A stretch of 64,000 nucleotides of DNA from Ambrosia x helenae (lineage: Eukaryota; Streptophyta; Magnoliopsida; Asterales; Asteraceae). Both the position numbers and the translations under genes were made by a program. Every line of letters starts with the position of its first letter. The stretch's first letter is position 1. The stretch covers positions 310,001 through 374,000 of the forward strand of contig JAUTDX010007113.1 of the NCBI GenBank assembly GCA_030844895.1, written 5' to 3'. The notes beneath the pieces are model-generated. The model made no database searches, was not told the DNA's origin, and saw nothing but the letters and a program-made list of their open reading frames with translations. Shown piece after piece: positions 1 through 11,095 of this stretch.

Positions 1-770
1 GTACTCAATGTTTAGATTTAGTGGATTAATTTTGTTAAAGTGGTCAATAGTTTGTTATGATACTTTGTAATAATGTGTGTTAATAGTTTGTATGCTATGT
101 TTATTTATTTATTTATATAACAATTTGTATATGCATATAACACATGTTAATCAGTTGCAGAAGTCTATGATTGCTCTAGTGTTGGTTTTCACGAGTAGGC
201 TATAGGAAGAAGGACATGTTGATGAATAAATGTGTAGTCTTTTATTTTAGTATATGGTAACACATGTTAATGATGTCTCATTATGTGTTTGAGGATCCCA
301 ACTAACGTGTGTTTTGCAGTTGATAACGAAGACCCCCCCCCCCAACCGGTTATGTTAACATACGAAGTCCAAGGAAGCCGAGAAAAATATGTAGAAAAAA
401 TTTTGAATAATGTTTTCTTCTTGGTACTCAATGTATAGAATTACTATATTTATTTTGGCCCCCAACTAACATGTGTTACTCCTGTTTAGTATGTTAGATG
501 ATGAGTTGGTCACACCGATTAATATCTCATCTATTGTTTTGCAGTTGATAACGAAGACCCCCCACTGGTTAACATATGTTAACATACAAAGTCGAAGGAA
601 GCTAAGAAAAATATGTAGAAAAACTTTTTAATAACGTTTTCTTTTTTGTACTCAATGTATAGAGTTACTAGATTTATTTTGTTAAAGTAGTCAATAGTTT
701 GTAATGATACTTTGTAATAACGTGTGTTAACAAATGATACAGATTTAACATGTGTTATTCCTAACATGTG
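1..770. repeat. Direct repeats (~220 bp unit), start cut by window edge
   Basis: Three related segments recur. Each begins GTACTCAATGT (near 1, 424 and 648), runs into TTTATTTTG, and in two cases continues with GTTAAAGTNGTCAATAGTTTG. The module with GTTGATAACGAAGACCCCC occurs near 318 and 542. No gene is seen. The first unit is cut by the window edge, so the array continues upstream. Confidence 0.7.
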
Positions 771-837
771 GTATCCTATCTCATAGTTTTTATCCCATCA
801 TGTGTTAACATGTGTTATTCCTAACATGTGTTATTCC

Positions 838-1555
838 ATCTCATATGACCTCCCATGTTTTTTGGGAATCAAAATAAACCGTACCAAGATTTTGACTTAC
901 CATTACAATAGAACATCTATAAAAATAAACTAACATGTGTTAAATGTTGTCACACGATTACAAAAGGTTCAGACCAAATAATATATACCTAAGATGTGTT
1001 AACAAGTGTTATCCCATCTCATATGACCTCCCATGTTTTTTGGGAATAAAAATAAACTGTACCAGGAGTTTGACTTACCATTACAATAGAAGATCCATAA
1101 AAATAAACTAACATGTGTTAAATGTTGTCACACGATTACCCTTTTTTATAATTGTGTCCATTTTTGAAGTTTTTTTATGCCTAATAGTTTTTATTAGGCA
1201 TAAAAAAACTTCAAAAAGGGGACACCAAAGTCGGGCCACGTAGTTTGTATCCCATCATGTGTTAACATGTGTTATTCCATCTCATATGACCTCCCATGTT
1301 TTTGGGAATTAAAATAAACTGTACCGGGAGTTTGACTTACCATTACAATAGAACATTTATAAAAATAAACTAACATGTGTTAAATGTTGTCACACGATTA
1401 CAAAAGGTTCAAACCAAATAATATGTACCTAAGATGTGTTAACATGTGTTATCCCATCTCATATGACCTCCCATGTTTTTTTGGGAATCAAAATAAACTG
1501 TACCAGGAGTTTGACTTACCATTACAATAGAAGATACATAAAAATAAACAACCCA
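838..1555. repeat. Four direct repeats of a 177-178 bp unit
   Basis: Units begin ATCTCATATGACCTCCCATG at 838, 1016, 1279 and 1456. They share the blocks TTGACTTACCATTACAATAG and AACTAACATGTGTTAAATG. Copies 1-2 and 3-4 are head to tail. A hairpin-containing spacer (about 1140-1255) separates the pairs, and copy 4 is truncated near 1550. AACATGTGTTA recurs throughout. No coding potential is seen. Confidence 0.8.
1154..1225. repeat. Near-perfect 72-nt inverted repeat (hairpin)
   Basis: The arms begin GTGTCC and end GGGACAC. They share TTTTTGAAGTTTTTTTATGC and its complement, then meet at a few-nt loop around AATAGTTTTTATT. Stem pairing is nearly complete over about 33 bp. It lies between copies 2 and 3 of the 178-bp repeat. 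It could be a small foldback element or MITE remnant. Confidence 0.8.
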
Positions 1556-2773
1556 ATAACAATTATAAAATATAACACATGTTACATATTCTGACAAATA
1601 ACATACACATTAAGGACACAACTACAAAGAACTCTTTTAAGGACACAACCACAAAGATCACCTTCAACCGCTTCTTCTCTGTACACACCGGCCATCCTTT
1701 CTGACCGTCACCGGTCACCTTCTAACACCTCGGATGAATATCTTCACAATCAAAGCAAAACCCACTTCAATTTTTTTTATATAAAAATAATAAAACTGAA
1801 TAAATGAAAAAAAAAACAAATAAAAAACTGGGTTATCACCCAACAAAAACCCAAATCAAGAACGCATACATACCTGTTAAAATTGAAGATCATCACCAAT
1901 GTCGTCGGATCTGAACATGAACATCCGGTCACCGTTCCACACCACTGTATATATACTTCCAATTCACCTTCATCTTTCCACATAAGTCAAATTTTATTTT
2001 ATTCTATATTTTTAAACCGAAAAAATAATATAAAGGAAAGAGGAGAAGTAACATTACAAGTGGGGTGGGGTGTATGGAGAACACAATAAACTTATGCAGA
2101 ATCCCAATGTGCTCATGTTCTAGTCCTTACGGCCGTTATCTCTTGGACTTTTTTTTTGCCTTCACATTACTTAACCACTCAAAATTGGTTAAAGTGTAAA
2201 CACTTAATGATCGGATCTTTCAACAAGTAGTAAAAAATTTTTGAAATGGGTGAAAAAGAGGGTAGCTTCTAATATGGAACTCCAATCTGGTGCCGAAGAG
2301 TACCATCCCCACCAACAATGACTCCGTGACGGCGACGGCGTGGGTTGACAAGATAATAATGATGGGTTCCGGTTTGGGGGTTTCTAGTGATGATGATGGT
2401 GATGTAGATTAAGAGGACAAACGACGGTGACCGCTGGGATTTTTGTCTGTCGTGGTGGTTTTATTGTTATTGTGAAAGATTGGGTGAAGGTTGCTTATCT
2501 CGGAGAAGATGAAGAGTAGGTTGAATGGAGTTGGAGAAGATAGAGAGGAGAGAGGGATGATGGTGTTGGGATTAGATATCTGACAAGAAAGGAGAAAAAG
2601 AAAGGGTTTTAGATTTCCTATTATACCCTTTTATGTCCTTTTTTACTTTTACTCAACCATTTTATTAAATCAAAAATCAACTTTAAATATGGGCCATTGA
2701 TCAACCTAAATGAATGGATGTGATGGAGTTTCCAAGGTTTACCATCTAAGGATGGGTTTCCATAATATCCCTT

Positions 2774-2777
<4 letters not shown>
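1556..2777. other. Intergenic sequence, nothing assignable
   Basis: Mixed AT-rich sequence with a few GC-richer patches, for example 2285-2540, full of GATGATGG- and GGTGACGG-like words. Short ORFs here have no recognisable domain. The stretch 2620-2777 ends in TATCCCTTCCCTATATA, resembling the ends of the TA-bounded elements that follow. It may be the edge of a third such element. Confidence 0.5.

Positions 2778-2814
<37 letters not shown>
2778..2814. repeat. (TA)n microsatellite
   Basis: Uninterrupted TA dinucleotides adjoin the left end of the element that starts near 2811. Confidence 0.95.
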
Positions 2815-2816
<2 letters not shown>

Positions 2817-3584
2817 AAAAAGATCAAATAGGAACCAAGAGCCTAGTTAGGAACTTAGGAACCAATCTGAGCCATTCATCTTTGATCTTGATCTAGGGGT
2901 TGGTTATGTAATTAGACAATTAAATATTATATTTTAATTTAATTAAAAGTTTTATATATGGCGGTTAATTATGTTCCTGCAATTAATATGCAAGTTTTTT
3001 TTTTTTTGACTTTTCTTAAATCTCTCAACCTATTATCATCTCTAATCCCAAATAAAAAAAATCACGTTCGATTGAATTCGATTGAATCATGCCAATGTAC
3101 ACTTCAAAACCGAATACACACCAATGTATATTTGTGTTGATGATGAATGAAAAAACGAATATACACCAATGTATATCTGTGTTGATGATGATAAATGAAA
3201 AAACCAATATATACCAATGTATATCTGTGTTGATGATGTTGAATGATGATGAATGAAAAAACGAATATACACCAATGTATATCTTGTGTTGGTGATGATG
3301 ATGAATGAAAAAACGAATATACACCAATGTACACTGATGTATATATACCGAGATATAATTTTAATAGTATATACAATAAATACGTTTGGATATACCATAA
3401 ACACTAATTTGATGTTTCCAAATATACATGAGTTTCTTATTAATTACCTAATAAATGATATTGAACAAAAGACATTAATACCCCTTTATTAAAATAACAA
3501 TTAATTAAAGTTTTACTTATTTACAATCATGCCATTGAAGATGGTTCCTATAGTTCCTACTTAAGGGTTGGTTCCTATTTGAAC

Positions 3585-3594
<10 letters not shown>
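2811..3594. mobile_element. TA-bounded TIR element, ~784 bp, non-coding
   Basis: The left end reads TATAGGAAAAAGATCAAATA then GGAACCAA. The reverse complement of the right end reads TATAGGGTAGGGTTCAAATA then GGAACCAA. These terminal inverted repeats (TIRs) sit exactly at (TA)n tracts on both sides. This looks like a non-autonomous DNA element that inserts into, or generates, TA microsatellites. Superfamily is not assignable by eye. Inside is a 44-58 bp minisatellite and nothing that looks coding. Confidence 0.7.
3104..3345. repeat. Minisatellite, ~5 units of 44-58 bp
   Basis: Units carry AATGAAAAAACGAATATACA, CCAATGTATATCTGTGTTG and a variable number of GATGAT triplets. Length differences come mostly from the GAT run. 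Several overlapping minus-strand ORFs here are by-products of the repeat. Confidence 0.85.

Positions 3595-3631
<37 letters not shown>
3592..3631. repeat. (TA)n microsatellite between two elements
   Basis: About 20 TA units separate the right end of the 784-bp element from the left end of the 4.9 kb element. Confidence 0.95.
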
Positions 3632-3633
<2 letters not shown>

Positions 3634-3904
3634 ATTTGGATCATTTGAGAACCACCATTTAGGGAGAGAACCAAAAAACCAGTGTGAACAGGTGGCATTT
3701 TTGTAAATATGAAGGTGTCTACAAAAACCCCTCCATAAAAAAATAAAAAAATAAAAAAATAAAAAAAAATTATATAACCTAAATAAATAAAAAAATAAAA
3801 AAAGTAAAAACACCAAAATGATTATTTTGCATTATTAATTCGAAAAAAAATTATAAAAAATTATAAAAAATTAAAAAAAATGGCTTGTGACGTCGTATGA
3901 CGTC

Positions 3905-6060
3905 ATCCTGATGCACATGTGCATTTCGCTGTTATATATACAGAAATATACCGTATGTACATGTGCATTTCACTTTTAAATCACACTTTTGAATAAATTA
4001 TCAATTACCATACTTAAATGATTATTAAATGGACGTTATAAGGGGTAAAAAAATTTATTCAATGATCATTAAATGTACGCAAAGTGAGATATAAAACACA
4101 CTTGAACTCGTCAATTGTTTAGTCATGCATATTATAACATAAATCGAAAAATAAAACATGTGTAGGACAACAAACATGAATACAATTAAAGGAGGGACCC
4201 AAGGGCAACACGAAACATCAATCTATGGGATATTTACACCACTCAATCCAGTTTTTAACTTTTAATTTAAATCTATGTCGAACCCAAAAGAACGTGGTCG
4301 ACTTAATATATTCAACTACTTCAACCGGTCGCCGACTTTTATCCAAGAAAACCTTTGCGTTCCGCTCATTCCAAAGACACCATATGGTTGTGTATACAAT
4401 ACCCCTGAGTAAACTCCGCTGCACAGCGATCTTCGTACTTGTTTCAGCCACCTGCATCAGATCATCAACATCAAACAGCAGCATCATATGCAACTGGCAC
4501 CATCTGCAGATCTTAAACCACAACTCCTGTGCGAACCAACAACCTGTAAATAGATGTTTGACTGTTTCAGTAACTTCAGTGCATAACGGACAGATATCGT
4601 CTGCTAATATGACTCCACGTTTCTGCAGCTCTTGTTTTGTAGGTATGCGATTCTGAACTACCCGCCATATCAGTAACTTACACTTGATAGGAGTCCAACC
4701 CTTCCACTTAACCTTCTGTCCAACAACATTGTTGCTTCAATCGACGAAACTGTTTTTCCTTCCGGACCGTATAAATTCCGTATTTGTCACTTCTCCATTC
4801 CCAACAATCACTGCCTTCTATACATTTATAGTCGTAAAACACCTGCAAAAAATTAAACAGATCCAAATTAACAAGAATTAAACCTTAATGCACATGTGCA
4901 TTAACATTAATTTTAACATTACCATATAAACTATGCACGGCCTTAATGATATCAAGAATTAAACCTTAATGCACATATGCATTAACATTAATTTCAACAT
5001 TACCATATAAATTATGCACATGTGCATCAGTCGCTCTAGTTATTTGACCAGTCGGAATTCCGATCCAATCACTCTAGTTATCCACAGATTATTAACCAAC
5101 CCATTCTTCATCTCAAGTGTCAGATTAATCCCATTCCACTTCCTACGTTCCAAATTCTAAACCTAATCTAACAGATCAACAGTATCTACAACAAATTGCA
5201 TAACTGTTGCTTAAGGCGACATCACAACAGTATCTCCACACAACCACAAACATAAATATAGACACACACTTAACTTATTATTATTATTATTACTCACATT
5301 CAATATAATAAACTATAATTACACTCCAAGTTATCGAAAAGAGTCCTTGATTAATCTAGTGTATAAATACCTCAAAGAAAGACAATGAGACCTGTAACCT
5401 GTTCATCTTCTTCGAAAAGAACCCCGCGAGCACCAGCCAGTCCTCAACTATATATCATGTTCATCCGTAATTATGCACATGTGTATATTCAACTATGTAT
5501 GTTAAATATTGTGCACAACACATAGCATCATTTATTCACCATTTCATTATGTTTTCGCTTACTTAACCTCGTTCATATTATTCTTTTTACTTCTATATCT
5601 GCATATGGGATAGTTCGTGTGTATAAAAAACAACATTTACAATTTGACATGAAAAATATACGTATATGCACATGTGCATATCTTTCTAAATGGATTGAAT
5701 AACTAATACCAACCTGATTTTACTTCCTGATCAGCGGTTATCTCATCATCTTCAATCACATCTGACAGCTTTTTGACCCTTTCGCCCTCGATTCTAAGAC
5801 AAAAGTTACATTCTTCAATTTCTTTTTTCCATTCTATAACTACAAATAATAAACAAAACATAAGAACATCAAAATTTCAATCTAAATGCACATGTACATT
5901 AACGTTATTTTTTAATTACCACATAACATATGCACGTGTGTGTTATAATGAACGACCGTAATGATATCAGTATAAATACACATGTGCGTCAACATTACTT
6001 TTATTAGTAGCAAATACGTTTTGCACATGTGCATTAACATTTTAATTCACATGTACATAT
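3905..6060. repeat. Cluster of ATGCACATGTGCAT palindromes
   Basis: About a dozen exact or near copies of the 14-bp palindrome lie near 3911, 3957, 4889, 4970, 5014, 5474, 5665, 5884, 5930, 5976, 6019 and 6047. Several are followed by AACATTA. The surrounding DNA is AT-rich and apparently non-coding apart from the LINE fragment. Confidence 0.75.
4215..4830 (-). pseudogene. LINE reverse-transcriptase C-terminal fragment (zinc-binding region)
   Basis: Read on the minus strand from about 4713 to 4218, one open frame translates with KVKWKGWTPIKCKLLIWRVV near its start, then IPTKQELQKRG, CPLC, VKHLFTGCWFAQELW and finally IWCLWNERNAKVF. The order (W-x-W motif, IPT, CPLC, H-LF-C, W-x-W-RN) is that of the zf-RVT domain at the C-terminus of plant LINE ORF2 and related reverse transcriptases. 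Upstream, to about 4830, homologous-looking codons continue in another frame past a stop, so the copy is frameshifted. Everything N-terminal, including the reverse transcriptase core, is missing. It lies inside the TA-bounded element, either captured or as an older insertion. Confidence 0.75.
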
Positions 6061-7038
6061 CAAGAAATGGCACCTCTTTAACATGCTTATGGTAAAAAAA
6101 ATCAAATCATCTTCCACTACATTCACAATCATTTTTTTTAATTCGCTTAAAACCTAATTCCAAAAGAAAATTTCTAAAATTACAAAACAAACTCATGGCA
6201 ATAAAACCTAATTTTGTGAAACAATCAAAGAACACAAACTACAAAAAACGGTTAATCCATAACCTGTAACACTAATTCCACCACGATCCTAACAAAATCC
6301 TCCTATATCACGTAAACTCCAAATACACCGAGTTCAACCACCACACTACACTTACGAACTATACAAAACACTCAAAATCATATAAAACTAATAATAACAA
6401 ACAAAAAAAAAGTAAATCAAACTCTTAACATATTATCAAACAACACACTTACAGTGTGAAACAATCAAAGAACATAAAACGGTTAATCCACGACCTGTAA
6501 CACGATCTTAACAACAATATTATAACACACAAACACAGAACCAGAAACAACAGTAGAAACTAGGAAACACATTATATTATCTGTATCCGTAACATCGATT
6601 GGTAATGATGAAGATTAACGTGACAGATAAATAATAATTATAATAATAATAATAGTAATATATTAATTATTATTAATATGTATTGTGAGTGTGTGTGGTG
6701 TGTACCTGATGTGAGAAATGAATGAGGAAAGATGGTGATGGTTATATATCAGTTACGTTGTGATGGTTATATATATAATCTCTCTCTTTTTCTAGATGCA
6801 CTCGTATCCATCACCTGTGATGAAGATCTCGTTAACCTAATCGAAGAATACGATTTGGTGGTGGCGGTGACGCAGTGATGATTTGGTGGTTAGATGTGGT
6901 GGTCGAATGGATTGATTAATGGTGGAGATGAAGAAAGTTAGGGTTTGGATGATAAAGTGGGAGGAGGATGAAGAAGATGAACGTGACTTTTTTGTTTCAC
7001 ATATTTTTTATTTCTTTTATATCTTCATCATATTTACA

Positions 7039-7047
7039 AAAATACCC
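7039..7047. repeat. Left 9-bp TSD of MULE
   Basis: AAAATACCC immediately precedes the TIR. The same nine bases follow the right TIR at 8417-8425. Confidence 0.85.
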
Positions 7048-8416
7048 GACTGAATTACAAGTTTTGTCCTTTATGTTTACACCAGATTACAAAGCATGTC
7101 CTTTATGTTTAAAATTGACGAGTTTTGTACTTTTTGTTCCAAAATCTTGCACGTTACGTCCTTTGACACTAACCCAGTTAGATTTTAACTAAAATATGAG
7201 GGTAAATTCGTATTTTTACTACTTTAGGGTCTATTTATATATTTAAGTTAAAGTTTTGTATCAAAATGAATTTATATGTTACATATATACCCCCTCTCTC
7301 TTCCCCATCTCTCAGTCTCTCATCACTTCACCACCACCTCCACCAGACACCACCAACGCTGCCACCCTCCACCACTAGCACATTGTGCACCACCAATGGC
7401 CTGAACCACAATGTGCCGCTACCGCCAAAACCCTAACCCCGACCTGCAAAAACACCTCCCAGTCGCTAACTCCCACCCTTTTCATCACCTCGGTTAACCC
7501 CAACCACCATTAGCGTTGTCTTCGTCTTCATTGGTGGCGAGTTGATTGATGCAGGTCAACGGATTTGATTGGAGATCTCCTCGTCGTTGAAGCACCACCA
7601 CCGTTGAATCAGCACCACGAGTTGATTTGAGAGCTTCTGCTCGTTTATCGACATTTGTGCTTCGTGTTTTCGCATTATCTTTGACCGCCGTCTGTCATGG
7701 GGTGCTTCGTGAGAAAGAAGACCTTAACGACGTGGCCGTCGAAAAGATAAAGCAGTTAACGGCAGAGTTTGAGGGATCAGCGTTGTGTTATTGTAAATTA
7801 GGTTTCACTTTTTTAATAAATAAATGTGTATGTGTTATGTTATTGTAAATTAGGTTTCATCTTTCTGTGGTAGTTTTATTGGGCAAAAAACAAATTGATT
7901 CTATTAGATATGCATACAATATTGTATTCTTATGTATTAGATATGCATATGCGTTGTGCTATGGTGTATCTGGTGATGTTTATGTTCGATTTTGGGTAAA
8001 GTTCTAATCTTTATGTGTATTTTAGTGGGGAGTAAAGAGAGAAATGTAGAGAGGGAGACGGGAGAAAGAGTGAAGGTTATGATTGGTTGGTGCCTACAAA
8101 GGGGTTGGTGGAGGTGGTGGTTCATGGTGGTGACAATGGGGAGTAAAGAGAGAAAGATAGAGAAGGAGAGAGGAGAAAGAGTGAACCTGATTTTCTTTTT
8201 TGGTTTAAAACTTTAATTTAGTTACACAAATAGTCCCTAGAAGCATAAAAAGACATATTTACCCTTATAACAATGTTAAAATATAACTTGGTTAGGGTCA
8301 AAGGACAAAACGTGCAAGATTTTGAAACATTAAGTACAAAACTCGTCAATTTTAAACATAAAGGACATGCTTTGTAATATGGTATAAACATAAAGGACAA
8401 AACTTGTAATTCAGTC
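7048..8416. mobile_element. Mutator-like element with long TIRs carrying a gene fragment (Pack-MULE)
   Basis: Both ends begin GACTGAATTACAAGTTTTGT when read inward. The inverted repeats extend about 220 bp (7048-7266 and 8196-8416) with scattered mismatches. A 9-bp duplication AAAATACCC flanks the element. Long TIRs starting with G plus a 9-bp TSD are the hallmark of MULEs. There is no transposase. The interior is GC-richer than the surroundings and contains the carbonic anhydrase-like piece at 7700-7785, plus 7300-7620 and 8030-8190, which look like assorted host-derived sequence (CCACCACC-rich and GGAGAAAGAG-rich). Confidence 0.85.
7627..7848 (+). pseudogene. Captured fragment resembling a beta-carbonic anhydrase N-terminal exon
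   Basis: A 73-codon ORF opens with an alternative start (TTG) and contains, at about residues 26-50, LREKEDLNDVAVEKIKQLTA followed by EFEGS. Plant beta-carbonic anhydrases have a helical segment of this form before the catalytic domain (L-EK-DL-VAA-KI-QLTAEL). None of the zinc-binding Cys/His residues of the enzyme are present. The frame runs into unrelated sequence on both sides, so this is a short captured exon piece rather than a gene. A coincidental match cannot be excluded without a search. Confidence 0.5.
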
Positions 8417-8478
8417 AAAATACCCTATGTTCACATTGGTTCTTTGGTTCTCTCCCTAAAGTTGGTTCTCGTATGATC

Positions 8479-8485
<7 letters not shown>

Positions 8486-8532
<47 letters not shown>
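8486..8532. repeat. (TA)n microsatellite
   Basis: TA repeat at the right edge of the 4.9 kb element. Confidence 0.95.
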
Positions 8533-8536
<4 letters not shown>

Positions 8537-8980
8537 AGAGAGATATAAAGATGGGTGATATGGCTAATTTTGACCGACTCAAAAATAAAATAAAAAAAGA
8601 AAATAAAAGAAATTGTTTGACTCTCTCATGCATATGGTAGTTAGGGATGAGCATATTGTACCGAATACAGATCCTGACCCCGTACCGAACCGATACCGAA
8701 CCAAGGGTGTTCAAGATCGGTATCGGTACCCACATGTTTAGTTTTTCGGTTTCGATATTAGACGGTACCGAGGTAGGATTTTAGCAGTAATACTAAAACG
8801 ATACCGGAAACTAAAATCCCGAAATAATACTGTACTAATACCGTATAATACCCAATTTAATCCCGATAGCTACCTAATACCGAAATTTTGGGACATTTAA
8901 AATAAGATTAAAACAACTCCACCTTTTTTATTCTTGTACGTACTGTCATACCATCTTTTGTAAACATAGTTCACCAAACC
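8533..8980. repeat. Truncated hAT-type MITE rich in CCGATACCG words
   Basis: From about 8644 the sequence starts TAGGGATGAGC, the same end as the complete hAT MITE at 56443. It is then rich in GTACCGA, GATACCG and CGGTATCGG. No matching right end is visible before the LTR that starts at 8986, so the copy is truncated or degraded. Nothing coding. Confidence 0.55.
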
Positions 8981-8985
8981 AAACC
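8981..8985. repeat. Left 5-bp TSD of gypsy-type solo LTR
   Basis: AAACC precedes TGTAAG at 8986. AAACC also follows the other LTR end at 24107-24111. Confidence 0.7.
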
Positions 8986-11095
8986 TGTAAGACTCGTACT
9001 TGTAAGCTAAAACTTACGAGCTTTAGCCTTAATTAAAATCACTTCCAATTAAAACTTTGATATTTATGAAACCCAAACCATTGTGATTTATACATTATTG
9101 GTCACATCAAAATTTTACATTTAAAATTACTAATAATAATTACTGAAAGCTTTCATTTTAAACGGGATATTTATTTGCGGAAGCTTTTTTAGTGTTCAAG
9201 TGTGCTCGGTTCTACTCGCGACTTGATCCTTGCTCTGGAATTCCCATCACATGTATACCTAGCACCATTACACAAAGAATGGTTAGTGGGATTGGTAAAA
9301 ATGCGTTTAGAGTAGTTAATACGCTAATACGCGTCAAAACAGAACGAGTACGGTCAAATGACCAAAAAACAAGTTTGGGAGATGTTCCGCCGTAGATTAT
9401 GGCCATCAATTCTCCCTTTCGGTTGTTCAAAGGCTTATTTTATTTTTAGTCTAAATCAACTTAGAAGCCTGAACGACCGTTCATTCAAGGTGAACGGTCA
9501 TTCACTAGGCCACGAACAACAGTAAGCTGATCAGAGGGCCTGAACGGGTGAACGGTCGTTCGCTAGGTCAAAACCCTTTTTGACAATTCTAAAAACATAA
9601 GAATCATATTGTCATCTCATTGGGCACTTGTCTAACTGAAAGCATAATCCGGTTTATCTTATTATGACCCGGTTCTCAGATTTAAATGTTTATGTCGATT
9701 TTTATCCAAATTAACTCGTTAAGGGCCATAGGTTATTCTAACATACTTTAACCAAATATTGATTTTTAAAACCAATCATATCCTCAACTCCGGGTGCCGT
9801 AGCAACACTCAGGCTTGATTAAGCTACTGATTTCCCATACACTTGGGTATTCTAGTGCGATGCGAGACAATTTGATCCGTTAAAGGATTTCAAGCATCGC
9901 ACCCAATGACTTCCCATTCCTTTACTTATTTAATACATGTCAAGTTGAAAGTCTCATCCTTTGTAAAGTTCTATGACCCGTTTAGGTATTTCCCTAGACT
10001 ATACTTTTAAATTCCCAAAAATACCCTTATAGGCAATTATTTCGATTTAGCCACTCGTGGGTGACACTACTTGGTTAAAAGCCATTGCTTATGACCCATT
10101 GACTTATTTGGAAACATCTAAGCCTTTATGGACTTAGTATTTTGCCAATTTCACGAATTCACCGATTTTAATCATATCTAAGCGCATTAATGCGCATTAG
10201 ACCCATTTATTGAAAACTACTTACCGATTTGGCACCCACACTTCATGTGAGTTGTTTTTTAAATTAATTCACTTTGTCGAAGGGCTTTTATCTAACTAAA
10301 AACTTATCGGGTTACCTTGATGCATTTCCATACCTTGTACTCCTTTTCATGATTCTTGGCATCGAGTGCCCATTATCCCATGTATTCACCTATATACTTT
10401 CTAAACGACTAGCATTAATCTCCTGGAGCCCAAATGGTGATATTTCACCATTTGACCCGTTAAGACTCATAATTCGTAATGTTAGATTGTTCAAGCTTTT
10501 ATCAAAAGATAGGCAATAGATACATTATGTTTATATATTAATGGTGTAATACTTACCATGTATTCACCCTCATTTCCTTGCACTCAAGGCTTGTATTCGC
10601 TTCACCTGTTTGCTTGTTGATCCATTTTTTCCAAGCTTGCACCTAGCTTGACAAGATCAACCTTCACTGTAGCTTTTTTTTTATATATAATATAGGTTTC
10701 GTGAAAACTATTGATGGACTGGATGGAGTGACTTTTTTGACAAAATCTTTAAAATTTAAAAATGGGGGGCAATATAATGGATAGGTTGGGAATGCTCTTA
10801 TGACTAAATATGAAATGTAGTATGTGCAACAAGCTTTTCAACGATATAAGGCTCGTCTTCTAACTCTTAATAACGAGTGAGATATGGCCTTTACGAGATG
10901 ACTATCTAAGGCTGTCAAAAGTGACGAATCCCATTCAATTTCACACCATTTGACCCAATTCAAGTTTCACGTAAGCCTTTTATCAAACACTTCATGTACA
11001 CCCTTTTTTCAAGTGAATTCTAAGCTCTATGGACTTCTCAAACTTTCCATTTGACTAGCTAATCACAAACAATTGATCACTTTGATTTCTAATAC
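8986..11095 (-). mobile_element. Gypsy-type solo LTR, first part (interrupted by copia element)
   Basis: Together with 22912-24106 this forms one LTR. On the minus strand it begins TGTAACACCCC (24106 leftwards) and ends TTACA (8986), so the termini TGTAA/TTACA are inverted as expected. It is flanked by AAACC on both sides. Subtracting the nested copia element and MITE leaves about 2.8 kb. No primer-binding site, polypurine tract or polyprotein is present, so it is a solo LTR. The TGTAACACCCC start is common in plant Ty3/gypsy LTRs. Near 9475-9570 it has repeated GAACGGTCGTTC/GAACGGTCATTC words. Confidence 0.7.
11091..11095. repeat. Left 5-bp TSD of copia element
   Basis: AATAC, repeated at 22907-22911 after the 3' LTR. 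Confidence 0.9.

Larger units (their letters stand above)
3628..8488. mobile_element. Large TA-bounded TIR element (~4.9 kb), composite
   Basis: The left end has TATAGGATTTGGATCATTTG followed by AGAACC and AGGGAGAGAACC. The reverse complement of the right end has TATAGGGTAGGGATCATACG followed by AGAACC and AGGGAGAGAACC. The TIRs are about 60 bp and imperfect, again abutting (TA)n on both sides. Ends resemble those of the 784-bp neighbour, so both belong to one superfamily. The interior holds a decayed LINE fragment (minus strand), a cluster of ATGCACATGTGCAT palindromes, and a nested MULE at 7048-8416. No transposase was recognised, so it is non-autonomous. Confidence 0.65.

Noticed and set aside
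3104..3345. CRISPR-like array
   Set aside because: Units are adjacent, variable and lack unique spacers; plant nuclear context.
3025..3404. Three overlapping minus-strand ORFs of 90-105 codons
   Set aside because: They are translations of a minisatellite in three frames (repeating YTLVYIRFFIHHH-like peptides).
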